Part shown: one piece after another, positions 7,831 through 16,669 of the stretch
How the letters are laid out: each line of letters begins with the position of its first letter
Numbering within the stretch: position 1 is the first letter of the stretch
Position numbers and translations under genes: made by a program
Notes under the pieces: generated by a model
The model's input: only the letters and a program-made list of their open reading frames with translations
The model's database searches: none
What the model was told of the DNA's origin: nothing
Virus record (IMG/VR): IMGVR_UViG_3300025707_000011
Coordinates: 1-48,627 of that record
Reading direction: 5' to 3' (one strand)
Length of the DNA: 48,627 nucleotides
Origin: a virus

Positions 7831-10254
7831 ATGGCAACATCACATCCAAAAGGATTATTCCCGAGTCAGTCAGTATCTAACTCAGAAAAATCAAGTCAAG
7901 AATACGGTGCGAAAATCGGAATGGCAATAGAGTCAGAGTGGTTTAAGCAAGATTCAGGAACCTCTAGGTATCAGTCGAACCGTGAAAATTTTCATCGATT
8001 AAGATTATATGCGAGGGGAGAACAATCAATACAAAAATATAAAGACGAATTATCTATAAACGGTGATTTATCATATCTAAATATTGATTGGAAACCAGTA
8101 CCGATAATTCCAAAATTTGTAGATATTGTAGTAAATGGTATTGCAGGAAGAATGTATGATGTAAAAGCTTATTCACAAGATCCTGTTTCAGTTGAACAAA
8201 GAGCTGGTTATATGGATAATATTATATCTGATATGAATTCAAAAAGTTTTATAGAAAATGTTGACAAGCAATTAGGTATTAGTTTATATAAATCTGACCC
8301 TTCAAAATTACCAGCTGATGATACAGAATTATCAGTACACATGCAACTTGACTATAAACAAGGAATAGAAATTGCACAAGAAGAAGCTATATCAAACGTA
8401 TTAGATAAAAATAAATTTGATTTAACAAAAAGAAGATTAGATTATGATATTACTGTGCTAGGTATAGGATGTGTTAAAAATGGGTTTAATAAATCAGAGG
8501 GAATAACAATAAATTATGTAGATCCAACTGATATAATATATTCATTTACAGAATCACCATATTTTGATGATTTATATTATGTGGGTGAAATTAGAAAAAT
8601 TAGTATAGTTGAACTTAAAAAACAATTTCCAAATATTTCTGATGAAGAAATAAAAAACATAGAAGATAATGGCCATGGTTCTGGGCGTATGTTATATAAT
8701 AAATCTTATGGTGCATTAGATGGTGGTGATGATGGATTTGTATATGTATTATATTTTGAATATAAATCATATAAAAACCAAACATATAAAATTAAAGAAA
8801 CAACATCTGGTGGTAAAAAAGCAATTAAAAAAGATGATAATTTTAATCCTCCAAAAGATCAAAAAGCTAGATTTGAAAAAGTAGATAGAGCAATAGAAGT
8901 ATTATATTCTGGAGCTAAAATTATTGGTAGCGAGAATATATTAGAGTGGAAGCTTGCTGAAAACATGACAAGGCCAAAATCAGACACCACTAAAGTACAA
9001 ATGTCATATAATATAGTGGCACCTAGAATGTATAAAGGAAGACTTGAGTCGCTTGTAAGTAGAATGACAACATTTGCTGATATGATTCAATTGACTCATC
9101 TTAAATTACAACAAGTATTAGCAAGAATGGTACCAGACGGTGTATTTTTAGATGCAGATGGAATTGCAGAAGTAGATTTAGGTAATGGTACAAATTATAA
9201 TCCTCAAGAAGCTTTAAATATGTATTTCCAAACAGGTTCTGTTATAGGCCGTTCTATGACACAAGATGGGGAATTTAATAATGGTAGAGTACCAATACAA
9301 GAATTACAAACCGGTAGTGGTGGTGCAAAAATACAAAGTCTTATTACGGCTTACAACTATTATTTACAGGGGATGAGAGATGTTACAGGATTAAATGAGG
9401 CAAGGGATGGTTCAAAACCTGACCCAAACGCGTTGGTGGGTTTAGAGAAACTAGCTGCTGCAAATTCAAATACTGCTACAAGACATGTATTACAATCCGG
9501 TTTATATCTATCATTAAAAACAGCTGAAGCTATATCACTTAGAATATCTGATGTTTTAGAGTTTGCTAATACAAAAAATGCTTTTATAAATTCACTGGGC
9601 AGATTTAATGTTGCTTCCTTAAAAGAAGTAAGTAAATTACATTTGCATGATTTTGGTATATTTCTGGAAATTGCCCCCGATGACGAAGAAAAACAACTAT
9701 TAGAAAATAATATACAAATGTCTTTATCTAAGGATCAAGTTAAATTAGAAGATGCAATCGATATACGAGATGTTAAAAATCTTAAATTAGCAAATCAGTT
9801 ATTAAAACTTAGAAGAAGGAAAAAAATGGAAGAAGATCAAGCTATTTCTGCCAGGAATATGGAATTACAATCTAAGTCTAATGCAGAAGCAGCTCAAGCA
9901 GCAGCCGCAGCAGATATTCAGAAAAACCAAATTATGACTGAAAATAAAGTTAAAATGAACCAAGCACAAGTAGAGTTTGATATTAAGAAGATGGAAAGAG
10001 AAGCTGCAATTAAGAAAGAGCTTATGCTTCATGAGTTCCAATTAAACGTAAAGCTTAAAGAAATGGATTTAAATGTAATTAATGATAAAGAGAAGTATAA
10101 AGAAGACAGGAAAGATGGTAGAACTAAAATACAAGCTTCTCAACAATCTGAATTAATAGAGCAAAGAAAAAATAATACCCCCCCAAAGAATTTTGAATCA
10201 GCAGGATTTGATAGTTTAGGAGGATTTGGTTTAGAGCAATTTGAACCAAGATAA
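7831..10254 (+). CDS. portal protein
   Basis: The protein has 807 residues and directly follows terL (TAAATG junction), the usual portal position. The N-terminal half has the mixed alpha/beta texture of podovirus portals, with PIIPKFVDIVVNGIAGRMYD at about residues 90-109, typical of the clip-to-wing entry helix. The segment MRDVTGLNEARDGSKPDPNA at about 512-531 matches the conserved portal 'crown/stem' loop seen in many short-tailed phages. The C-terminus from about 640 to 765 is a long Lys/Glu/Ala/Gln-rich coiled coil (RRRKKMEEDQA, IKKMEREAAIKKE), as in the barrel of long P22-type portals. It forms the dodecameric channel for DNA and the attachment site for the adaptor. The next gene follows after a 25-base A/T leader. 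Confidence 0.85.
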   Translation: MATSHPKGLFPSQSVSNSEKSSQEYGAKIGMAIESEWFKQDSGTSRYQSNRENFHRLRLYARGEQSIQKYKDELSINGDLSYLNIDWKPVPIIPKFVDIVVNGIAGRMYDVKAYSQDPVSVEQRAGYMDNIISDMNSKSFIENVDKQLGISLYKSDPSKLPADDTELSVHMQLDYKQGIEIAQEEAISNVLDKNKFDLTKRRLDYDITVLGIGCVKNGFNKSEGITINYVDPTDIIYSFTESPYFDDLYYVGEIRKISIVELKKQFPNISDEEIKNIEDNGHGSGRMLYNKSYGALDGGDDGFVYVLYFEYKSYKNQTYKIKETTSGGKKAIKKDDNFNPPKDQKARFEKVDRAIEVLYSGAKIIGSENILEWKLAENMTRPKSDTTKVQMSYNIVAPRMYKGRLESLVSRMTTFADMIQLTHLKLQQVLARMVPDGVFLDADGIAEVDLGNGTNYNPQEALNMYFQTGSVIGRSMTQDGEFNNGRVPIQELQTGSGGAKIQSLITAYNYYLQGMRDVTGLNEARDGSKPDPNALVGLEKLAAANSNTATRHVLQSGLYLSLKTAEAISLRISDVLEFANTKNAFINSLGRFNVASLKEVSKLHLHDFGIFLEIAPDDEEKQLLENNIQMSLSKDQVKLEDAIDIRDVKNLKLANQLLKLRRRKKMEEDQAISARNMELQSKSNAEAAQAAAAADIQKNQIMTENKVKMNQAQVEFDIKKMEREAAIKKELMLHEFQLNVKLKEMDLNVINDKEKYKEDRKDGRTKIQASQQSELIEQRKNNTPPKNFESAGFDSLGGFGLEQFEPR

Positions 10255-10279
10255 TAAATAAACAATTAAAATAAACACA

Positions 10280-10846
10280 ATGTCATATAAACTAAGGAAA
10301 ATGCGTGAGGGTATTACGGATGATCAACCTAATACGCCAACTGTTTTTAATGAAAAGCAAGTAGATACAATAGGTAAATTAGGGGGAAAAGAAGAATCTA
10401 TATCATGGGCTGAAGCACATGGACGTCTTAATATATCAAAGGGCAATAAAAGCAAAAGAAAGCAGTTAAATGAATTTGATCAAAAATCATTTTCACGAGA
10501 GCAAGCTTCAAAGGAATTTCCAAAGAATGACCCTAGTAATGTTTCTACCCTTAGACTGTCTTCTAAAAGAAAAAATAAAACTGATAAAATAGGGGGGTTA
10601 AGTTTTTCTACATCTTTTACAAAACAAAAATCAAAGTTTAAGGCTGTTGAAGATAACGAACTTCTGAAACATGTGAGAAAAGGTGTTTCTAAATCAGCAG
10701 GGTTTAGATTAGGGAATATAGGCTCTTCGGCATCAGTAGGAAGAAGTAGTTCTAGAGAAGAAGTAAGACCCATAACTCCTGCAGCAGCAGAAAGAAAAGG
10801 TAATCGTTGGCAAAGACGACAAGAAAGAAAAAATAAGAAAAAATAA
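10280..10846 (+). CDS. basic head-region protein, unknown function
   Basis: The protein has 188 residues and is strongly basic; it ends in NRWQRRQERKNKKK. Serine, lysine and arginine dominate the second half, and long stretches look disordered. No motif or membrane segment is visible. It lies between portal and the small virion protein, where phages place head completion, internal or decoration proteins. A basic, disordered protein in this position could bind packaged DNA, but that is a guess. The leader AATTAAAATAAACACA contains no Shine-Dalgarno sequence. Confidence 0.55.
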   Translation: MSYKLRKMREGITDDQPNTPTVFNEKQVDTIGKLGGKEESISWAEAHGRLNISKGNKSKRKQLNEFDQKSFSREQASKEFPKNDPSNVSTLRLSSKRKNKTDKIGGLSFSTSFTKQKSKFKAVEDNELLKHVRKGVSKSAGFRLGNIGSSASVGRSSSREEVRPITPAAAERKGNRWQRRQERKNKKK

Positions 10847-10871
10847 ATAACAATTAATAAATAATCAAACA

Positions 10872-11189
10872 ATGAGCAAAGTAGTAAAAAATGATTGGAC
10901 CGCTAGTATAAACGGTTCAGCGTATACAACAGCAAGTTCTGCTGCAATAACTCCAACTTCTGGAAATGTATGGATAGCAATAACAATCCTTACAGATACA
11001 GTCTTTGATAGTGCAAGCGGATTAGTTGCAGAAAGTGCAACAACATATATAAATACCGAAGGCATTGGTGCCGGAGCTGCAGGGGTAGTAGTTGATAGTG
11101 TAACATTTCCAAAAGGAGTAACAATTTATGGTCGTTGGACTGAAATTGATGTAGCTTCAGGAACTATAGTAGCTTATCAAGGTATATAA
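10872..11189 (+). CDS. small beta-rich virion protein, candidate head decoration protein
   Basis: The protein has 105 residues, is rich in Thr, Ser, Ala, Val and Gly and almost free of charge clusters, with alternating hydrophobic strands (VWIAITILTDTVF, VVVDSVTFPKGVTIYGRW). The segment PKGVTIYGRWTEIDVASGT is typical of a small beta-barrel or jelly-roll virion protein. The genes for decoration proteins often sit close to scaffold and capsid genes, as here. No family is recognised with certainty, and a neck or fibre function is possible. It is followed by a 58-base gap that holds a perfect 8-bp hairpin. Confidence 0.55.
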   Translation: MSKVVKNDWTASINGSAYTTASSAAITPTSGNVWIAITILTDTVFDSASGLVAESATTYINTEGIGAGAAGVVVDSVTFPKGVTIYGRWTEIDVASGTIVAYQGI

Positions 11190-11203
11190 TTAAAGGGTTT
11201 ATA

Positions 11204-11229
11204 GTATTCTTACCCTTACAAAAGAATAC
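11204..11229 (+). other. 8-bp perfect inverted repeat before the scaffold gene
   Basis: GTATTCTT (11204-11211) is an exact reverse complement of AAGAATAC (11222-11229), with a 10-base loop. No T-run follows, so this is not a classical terminator. It may be an RNA processing or stability element between the decoration-like gene and the scaffold gene. A hairpin of this size can arise by chance in AT-rich DNA. Confidence 0.4.
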
Positions 11230-11247
11230 AAATAATTATATTATATT

Positions 11248-12381
11248 ATGTCAGAAGAAACACAAGTAAATGTAGTAGAGGAAGAAAATCCCTCTGCTGC
11301 TGAAAAAGAAACGAAAGCACTCAAAAAAATGGGTGCTGATATAGGTGATGAGTCTATAACTAAAGTAGACCTAAGAGAACCTAAAGAAGATACTACTGAG
11401 GAAACTCCTGTAATAGAAGAAACAGCTAAGGAATCTACAAAGGAAGAACCTATAATTGAAGAAATTAAGGAAGAACCAACAAAAGAAAAACCTAAAGCTG
11501 AAGAAAAAATTCCTGAACCTATAAAAGAGCAAGTACAACCAGAAATAAATATTCCAGAAGGAATACCTGAACTTGTTAATTTTATAAATGAAACAGGGGG
11601 ATCAATGGATGATTATGTAAAACTTAATAAAAATTATTCAGAATTAAATGATGATAATCTTTTAAGAGAATTTTATAATACTACTAAATCACATTTATCA
11701 TCAGATGAAATAAATTTTATAATTGAAGATAAATTTTCTTATGATGATGATATGGATGATCCTACAGATATAAAAAGAAAAAAATTGGCATATAAAGAAG
11801 AATTAGCAAAAGCTAAAAATCATTTAGAAGGCCAAAAAGAAAAATACTATAAAGAAGTAAGAACAACTGACAATTTATCAGCTGAACAGCAAAAAGCTGT
11901 AGACTTTTTTAATAGACACAATATTGAGCAAGAGTCTTTTGCTCAATCTAAAGAGAGCGCGGAAAAAAACTTTAAACAAAAGACAAATGAAGTTTTCGAT
12001 CAAGAATTCAAAGGTTTTGATTTTAATATTGATGATAAAAAATTCAGGTTTAAAGTAAATGATGCAACAAAAGTTAAAGATACCCAATCAGATCTTATGA
12101 ACGTTATAGGTGGTTACCTTGATGAAAATAATTATCTTACCGATGGGTATGGTTATCATAAAGCATTATTTGCCGCTCAAAATGCTGATAAAATCGCAAA
12201 TCATTTTTATCAATTAGGTAAAACAGAAGCCATTAAAGAAGTCTCATCAGAGTCCAAAAATATAAACATGGACCCGAGACAGACTAGTACTGGTTATGTT
12301 GAAGCTGGTGGTATAAAAGTGCGAGCAATTAGCGGAGACGATAGCTCTAAGCTACGTATCAAATTAAGAGATAAAAAATAA
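11248..12381 (+). CDS. putative capsid scaffolding protein
   Basis: The protein has 377 residues and lies immediately before the major capsid gene. The first 110 residues are a disordered, acidic and Pro/Lys/Glu-rich tract with repeated E-E-P-x-x-E units (EEPIIEEIKEEPTKEKPKAE). The middle is charged and helical (residues about 165-260), and the C-terminal part is more compact, ending in KLRIKLRDKK, a basic tail of the kind that docks scaffold to capsid subunits. This architecture matches scaffolding proteins of short-tailed phages, which fill the prohead and leave before packaging. No protease motif is seen. The call depends on composition and position rather than on a conserved signature. 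Confidence 0.7.
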   Translation: MSEETQVNVVEEENPSAAEKETKALKKMGADIGDESITKVDLREPKEDTTEETPVIEETAKESTKEEPIIEEIKEEPTKEKPKAEEKIPEPIKEQVQPEINIPEGIPELVNFINETGGSMDDYVKLNKNYSELNDDNLLREFYNTTKSHLSSDEINFIIEDKFSYDDDMDDPTDIKRKKLAYKEELAKAKNHLEGQKEKYYKEVRTTDNLSAEQQKAVDFFNRHNIEQESFAQSKESAEKNFKQKTNEVFDQEFKGFDFNIDDKKFRFKVNDATKVKDTQSDLMNVIGGYLDENNYLTDGYGYHKALFAAQNADKIANHFYQLGKTEAIKEVSSESKNINMDPRQTSTGYVEAGGIKVRAISGDDSSKLRIKLRDKK

Positions 12382-12409
12382 AAATAATAATTTAAAAAAT
12401 TTATAAATA

Positions 12410-13858
12410 ATGGCAGCAATAACTCCAACAGCCGGAGGCAGTCTAAATTCAACACCTGCACCGGCTAAACAGACTTTGTCTTCTAACTACCTATCTTTTA
12501 CAGGTGGTTCTAATGACTGGTCTCAACAATACCTACCAGATTTATATGAGAAAGAAGTTGAAGTATTTGGAAACAGATCCGTAGCTTCTTTCCTAAGATT
12601 AGTAGGCGCTGAAATGCCTATGACTTCTGACCAAGTAGTTTGGTCTGAGCAAGGTAGATTACATTTACATTACAAAGGTGCAGCAGTAGCTAACACCGGT
12701 GTAATTACAATCGCATCAAGTGGCACACATGCCGTAAGAGTAGGGCAAACAATCGTATTAAGCGATAACCAAACTTCTCCTACAGTAATTAAGTGTTACA
12801 TCTCTGCGGTTGCGTCCGACAACACAACATGTACTGCAATTCCTTATACAGGAGCTGCAACGGTTGGTGCAGTGTCTGGATTCGATACCACTGATGATAG
12901 TGCATCAAACACGTGTGACTTTTTCGTTTATGGTTCTGAATTTAAGAAAGGAACTTCAGGAATGTCTAACGCGGTACAGCCTTCTTTCGCTTCTTTAACT
13001 AACAAACCAATTATCATTAAAGATAAATATGAAGTATCAGGATCTGACGCTTCTCAAATTGGTTGGGTTGAAGTAACAGGGGAAGCAGGACAAACAGGTT
13101 ACCTATGGTATTTAAAAGCTGAAGGTGACACGAGACAAAGATTCGAGGATAATTGTGAAATGGCAATGATTGAGGGTGAACTAGCAGCAGCAGCTGGTGG
13201 CGTAGACTCACAACTTGGTACAGCTGGATCAGCTGATACTGCAGGTACACAGGGTCTTTTTGCAGCAATAACTGCAAGAGGTCACATTACCACTGGTATC
13301 GCAGGTACTTCAGCTACAGATGACTTAGGTTCGTTTGATAACATTCTTAAGAAATTTGATGCTCAAGGGGCGATCGAAGAAAATATGTTATTTATTAACA
13401 GAAACGTATCTTTAGCAATTGACGATATGCTTGCAACGCAAAATTCTTACGGTGCGGGTGGTACATCTTATGGTGTATTCTCAAATAGTGAAGATATGGC
13501 ACTTAACTTAGGATTTTCTGGATTTAGAAGAGGTTCTTATGACTTCTATAAAACTGACTGGAAATACTTAAATGATGGCTCAACAAGAGGAATTATTGAA
13601 GACGACGTAAGAGGTGTAGTAGTACCGGCTGGTACATCTACTGTTTATGACCAAATTCTTGGTAAAAACATTAAAAGACCTTTCTTACACGTAAGATATA
13701 GAGCTTCTGAAGCTGATGACAGGAAGCTGAAATCTTGGACAACTGGTTCAGTTGGTGGAAACATCACTTCTGACCTAGATGCGATGGAAGTTCATTACCT
13801 AACTGAAAGATGTCTAATTACACAAGGTGCTAACAACTTTATGTTATTGACTTCTTAA
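12410..13858 (+). CDS. major capsid protein
   Basis: The protein has 482 residues. The order scaffold - this gene - strong terminator is the usual one for a major capsid protein. The N-terminal arm contains YLSFTGGSNDWSQQYLPDLY; residues about 85-185 form a Thr/Ser/Val-rich insertion with GVITIASSGTHAVRVGQTIV, probably an Ig-like or beta insertion domain on the capsid surface. The rest has the expected HK97-type mix of long helix and beta strands, for example RQRFEDNCEMAMIEGELAAA for the spine helix. Codon use differs from neighbours, with many AAC, TTC and GGT codons, as expected for a very highly expressed gene. HK97 fold is inferred from context. Confidence 0.85.
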   Translation: MAAITPTAGGSLNSTPAPAKQTLSSNYLSFTGGSNDWSQQYLPDLYEKEVEVFGNRSVASFLRLVGAEMPMTSDQVVWSEQGRLHLHYKGAAVANTGVITIASSGTHAVRVGQTIVLSDNQTSPTVIKCYISAVASDNTTCTAIPYTGAATVGAVSGFDTTDDSASNTCDFFVYGSEFKKGTSGMSNAVQPSFASLTNKPIIIKDKYEVSGSDASQIGWVEVTGEAGQTGYLWYLKAEGDTRQRFEDNCEMAMIEGELAAAAGGVDSQLGTAGSADTAGTQGLFAAITARGHITTGIAGTSATDDLGSFDNILKKFDAQGAIEENMLFINRNVSLAIDDMLATQNSYGAGGTSYGVFSNSEDMALNLGFSGFRRGSYDFYKTDWKYLNDGSTRGIIEDDVRGVVVPAGTSTVYDQILGKNIKRPFLHVRYRASEADDRKLKSWTTGSVGGNITSDLDAMEVHYLTERCLITQGANNFMLLTS

Positions 13859-13870
13859 TACTTTTTTACA

Positions 13871-13912
13871 GTAGAGCAGGGCGCGGTAACAGCGCCTTAG
13901 CTTTACTTTTTA
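13871..13912 (+). terminator. intrinsic terminator after the major capsid gene
   Basis: A stem of 14 base pairs with one bulged A and two G-T pairs is formed by GTAGAGCAGGGCGC (13871-13884) and GCGCCTTAGCTTTAC (13892-13906), enclosing a 7-base loop GGTAACA. It is followed at once by TTTTT (13907-13911). The hairpin is far more GC-rich than its surroundings. It lies 12 bases past the capsid stop codon and would end or attenuate the capsid transcript, which is a common way to keep capsid mRNA abundant. Confidence 0.85.
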
Positions 13913-13934
13913 TTAACTTATATTATATTATATC

Positions 13935-14798
13935 ATGAAAAAAAATAAATCTGCCCAAAGGGCACAAAGTGCTGTTAAATCAGCACCAATACAAGAAACA
14001 TTTACAGAAGAAGTTGCTGTTAAAGAACTAGTGACTAAAAAAACTGTAAAAGAAATGCCATTACCAGAACCGAACTCTGGTTGGGCAATGAAAGATAGGT
14101 TATATGCACTCAAAGATGGATTATCCCCTTTGACATATACTATAAAAAGTTCCGGTATATTCTATTTTGATGAAGAAAAAGGATATGAACGAGAATTAAA
14201 ATATACTACTAATCAAAAAACCCCTTTTGTTGATGAGTTTAAAGGAGATGCTAAATTAGAGCACATAACATTTGTTGATGGTACACTAAAAGTACCTAAA
14301 GCAAAACAAACCCTACAAAAGTTATTATCATTATATCATCCTCAAAGAGGAAACTTATTTAATGAGTTTGATCCTGAAGCAAATGCTAAAGATGAACTAG
14401 ATATGATGACATTAGAAGTTGATGCTTTAAACGTCGCTATGGACATGGAAATTGACCATATTGAGGCAATCGTACGTACTGAGGTCGGAAATAAAGCATC
14501 TAAGATGAGTTCTAAGGAGCTTAAACGCGATTTAATTAAGCTTGCTAAGAAAGACCCACAGTTGTTCTTAGAATTAGCGAATGACGAAAACATCAATATT
14601 AGAAATATGGGTATAAGAGCCGTTGAAGCGGGAATAATTAAACTTTCTGCAGATCAAAGGACCTTTACTTGGGGAACTACTAATAGAAAATTAATGACAG
14701 TCCCTTATGAAGAAAATCCATATTCTGCTTTAACAGTATTTTTCAAAACCGATGAAGGTGTTGAAATTTATTCAGCTGTTGAAAAAAGATTAAAATAA
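13935..14798 (+). CDS. conserved-looking protein after the capsid gene, unknown function
   Basis: The protein has 287 residues. The first 45 residues are disordered and basic, rich in Lys, Glu and Ala. A compact part follows from about residue 50 (WAMKDRLYALKDGLSPLTYT). Residues 155-225 are helical and charged, with KELKRDLIKLAKKDPQLFLE and then NIRNMGIRAVEAGIIKL. The C-terminal 50 residues look like a small alpha/beta unit with WGTTNRKLMTVPYEENPYSA. No enzyme motif is visible. It stands alone between two hairpins (13871-13912 and 14805-14836), so it may be transcribed or processed separately from both the capsid and the tail genes. Confidence 0.55.
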   Translation: MKKNKSAQRAQSAVKSAPIQETFTEEVAVKELVTKKTVKEMPLPEPNSGWAMKDRLYALKDGLSPLTYTIKSSGIFYFDEEKGYERELKYTTNQKTPFVDEFKGDAKLEHITFVDGTLKVPKAKQTLQKLLSLYHPQRGNLFNEFDPEANAKDELDMMTLEVDALNVAMDMEIDHIEAIVRTEVGNKASKMSSKELKRDLIKLAKKDPQLFLELANDENINIRNMGIRAVEAGIIKLSADQRTFTWGTTNRKLMTVPYEENPYSALTVFFKTDEGVEIYSAVEKRLK

Positions 14799-14804
14799 TC
14801 AATA

Positions 14805-14836
14805 ATAGTCACGGCCCTTAATTGGGCCAAGGCTAT
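14805..14836 (+). other. GC-rich hairpin between unknown gene and adaptor gene
   Basis: ATAGTC (14805-14810) pairs with GGCTAT (14831-14836) and GGCCC (14813-14817) pairs with GGGCC (14824-14828), with a 2x2 internal loop and a 6-base loop TTAATT. The + strand sequence that follows is A-rich rather than T-rich, so it is not a standard intrinsic terminator for + strand transcripts. It may be an mRNA processing or stabilising element. Confidence 0.5.
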
Positions 14837-14850
14837 AATAAAAAAATAAT

Positions 14851-15552
14851 ATGGCCATAAATGTAAATACAGTATATAGAACCGTTTTATCTCTTACTAA
14901 TAGAGAACAACGAGGATTCATGACGCCTGACCAATATAATAGATTAGCTAGAATGGCACAGCTCGATTTATTTGAAAAGGCTTTTTTTGACTATAATCGT
15001 TATTTAACTAGGAATAAAACAGGTTCAATAAATGATGAATATGCAAATCTTGCAAAAGCAATTAAAGAAAAGATTGATGTATTTTCTACATCTTCGACTT
15101 TAACCTTTTCAAGTGGTATTGCAGCGGTTCCTTCAAATTTTTATAAATGTATAATGATTTCCACAAGTACTAGGGGTTTAGAAGTACAAGAAATACAAAA
15201 ATCAGATTTACCCCAAATTAATTCTTCCAAACTTACAGCACCAACAACCTCATACCCAATATATTATAAACAAGGTGCAAATATAAATATATTTCCTACA
15301 ACCATATCTTCTGCAACACTAGATTATATTTTTAAACCAACAGATCCAACTTGGGCATTTACAACTGGAGCAACATATGGGGACATGGCATACGCAAGTG
15401 GTTCTTCAATTAATTTTCAATTACATGATTCCGAAGAAGTGCCCTTAGTAATAAAAATATTAGCTTATTCAGGGATAATTTTAAAAGACCCTAATATAAT
15501 ACAAGTAGCTAAACAAGAAGAGGTTCAAAAAATTAATCAAGAAAATACTTAA
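14851..15552 (+). CDS. putative head-tail adaptor / connector protein
   Basis: The protein has 233 residues. The N-terminal helices (TVYRTVLSLTNREQRGFMTP, then DQYNRLARMAQLDLFEKAFF) resemble the start of structural connector proteins common in uncultured marine and crAss-like short-tailed phages, where 'N-K/R-E-Q-x-G-x-(I/M)-(T/S)-P-D/E-(E/Q)-(F/Y)-N' is a recurrent pattern. The rest is beta-rich (LTFSSGIAAVPSNFYKCIMI). It ends three bases before the next adaptor gene. A role in closing the head or forming the ring between portal and tail fits the order of genes. The identification is from memory of family patterns and not from a search. Confidence 0.55.
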   Translation: MAINVNTVYRTVLSLTNREQRGFMTPDQYNRLARMAQLDLFEKAFFDYNRYLTRNKTGSINDEYANLAKAIKEKIDVFSTSSTLTFSSGIAAVPSNFYKCIMISTSTRGLEVQEIQKSDLPQINSSKLTAPTTSYPIYYKQGANINIFPTTISSATLDYIFKPTDPTWAFTTGATYGDMAYASGSSINFQLHDSEEVPLVIKILAYSGIILKDPNIIQVAKQEEVQKINQENT

Positions 15553-15555
15553 TAA

Positions 15556-16665
15556 ATGGCACTAATAACACAAAGCGAAAGAGAATATTATGAGGGGCAT
15601 CAGCTTTTCACTGGTGATGGGAGTGATACAACTTTCACATTAACTTTTACTCCGCTGCCAACAGCAGCAACTAAATTCAGAGTTTATTATGATGGTTTAG
15701 AACAAGATGATGATGGTGTTAGTAGTTATAGTTCTAGTACAGGTGTAATAACATTTGCTACAGCACCTGCTGATGGTGTAATTATAAAAGTTCAGTTAGA
15801 AACGCCTAATACAGGTAATTATAGGTATATAGCGTTAGTAGATGTAATAAATAACTTTTTAGTGGGTTATGTTGGAGATGGAAAAATTATAAATAATGTT
15901 TCTAGGCAAGATGTATTGTTTCACGCGAAAAGAGCAATCCAAGAATTTAGTTATGATATAACTAGAGTAGAAAAAATATTTGAACAAGAAATTCCCACTA
16001 CTTTAGTAGTGCCTATACCGCAAGATTATGTAAATTATGTTAAGTTATCATGGATAGACGACAATGGGCTTGAAAGAATAATTTATCCTACAACCCATAC
16101 TTCTAGACCCTCAAAAGCAGCATTACAAGACACGGATGCCGAATATTTATATGATAACGATAATTCATTATTATTATCATCTAATTCTACAACAGTAGAT
16201 AATTTTGAAGGTATTGAAACCAACGCCGCATTGGGTTCCTCTAGCTCAAACGATTATTTTACTGCAAATTCAGATTATAGTGATAGTATTATAGGATATG
16301 GTAAAAGATATGGAAGTGATCCACAACATTTACAAGTAAACGGGGTTTTTGTACAGGACGAAGCAAATGGTAAATTTGGGTTTAGCAGTAATCTTTCAGG
16401 AAAAATATTAACTCTACACTATGTATCTGATGGTTTAGGAACAGATGCAGAAATGCAAGTACATAAAATGGCTGAAGAAGCTTTATACAAACATATTGCA
16501 TATGCAATACTTACCTCTAAAGCAAATATACCTGAATATGTTGTTAATAGATATAAAAGAGAAAGAAGAGCAGCAATGCGTAATGCTAAATTGAGATTAT
16601 CTAATATAAAATTAAATGAACTTACTCAAATAATGAGGGGCAAAACTAAACAGATAAAACATTAA
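15556..16665 (+). CDS. putative tail adaptor/stabilisation protein with inserted beta module
   Basis: The protein has 369 residues. Near the N-terminus (about residues 17-85) lies a beta module, FTGDGSDTTFTLTFTPLPTA followed by FRVYYDGLEQ and GVITFATAPADGVIIKVQLE. The remaining protein carries helices around residues 110-140 (SRQDVLFHAKRAIQEFSYDI) and at the C-terminus (EMQVHKMAEEALYKHIAYAI, then YKRERRAAMRNAKLRLSNIK), consistent with a T7 gp11- or P22 gp4-like gatekeeper that sits under the portal. The basic C-terminal helix could contact the portal or DNA. The start is chosen by the TAATAAATG junction with the preceding gene. It is four bases from the nozzle gene. Confidence 0.6.
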   Translation: MALITQSEREYYEGHQLFTGDGSDTTFTLTFTPLPTAATKFRVYYDGLEQDDDGVSSYSSSTGVITFATAPADGVIIKVQLETPNTGNYRYIALVDVINNFLVGYVGDGKIINNVSRQDVLFHAKRAIQEFSYDITRVEKIFEQEIPTTLVVPIPQDYVNYVKLSWIDDNGLERIIYPTTHTSRPSKAALQDTDAEYLYDNDNSLLLSSNSTTVDNFEGIETNAALGSSSSNDYFTANSDYSDSIIGYGKRYGSDPQHLQVNGVFVQDEANGKFGFSSNLSGKILTLHYVSDGLGTDAEMQVHKMAEEALYKHIAYAILTSKANIPEYVVNRYKRERRAAMRNAKLRLSNIKLNELTQIMRGKTKQIKH

Positions 16666-16669
16666 TTAA

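Noticed and set aside
10480-10872. 130-codon - strand frame opposite the basic head protein
   Set aside because: It is antisense to a good gene, has no own leader or operon, and is rich in Leu/Phe/Ser as expected for an antisense shadow.
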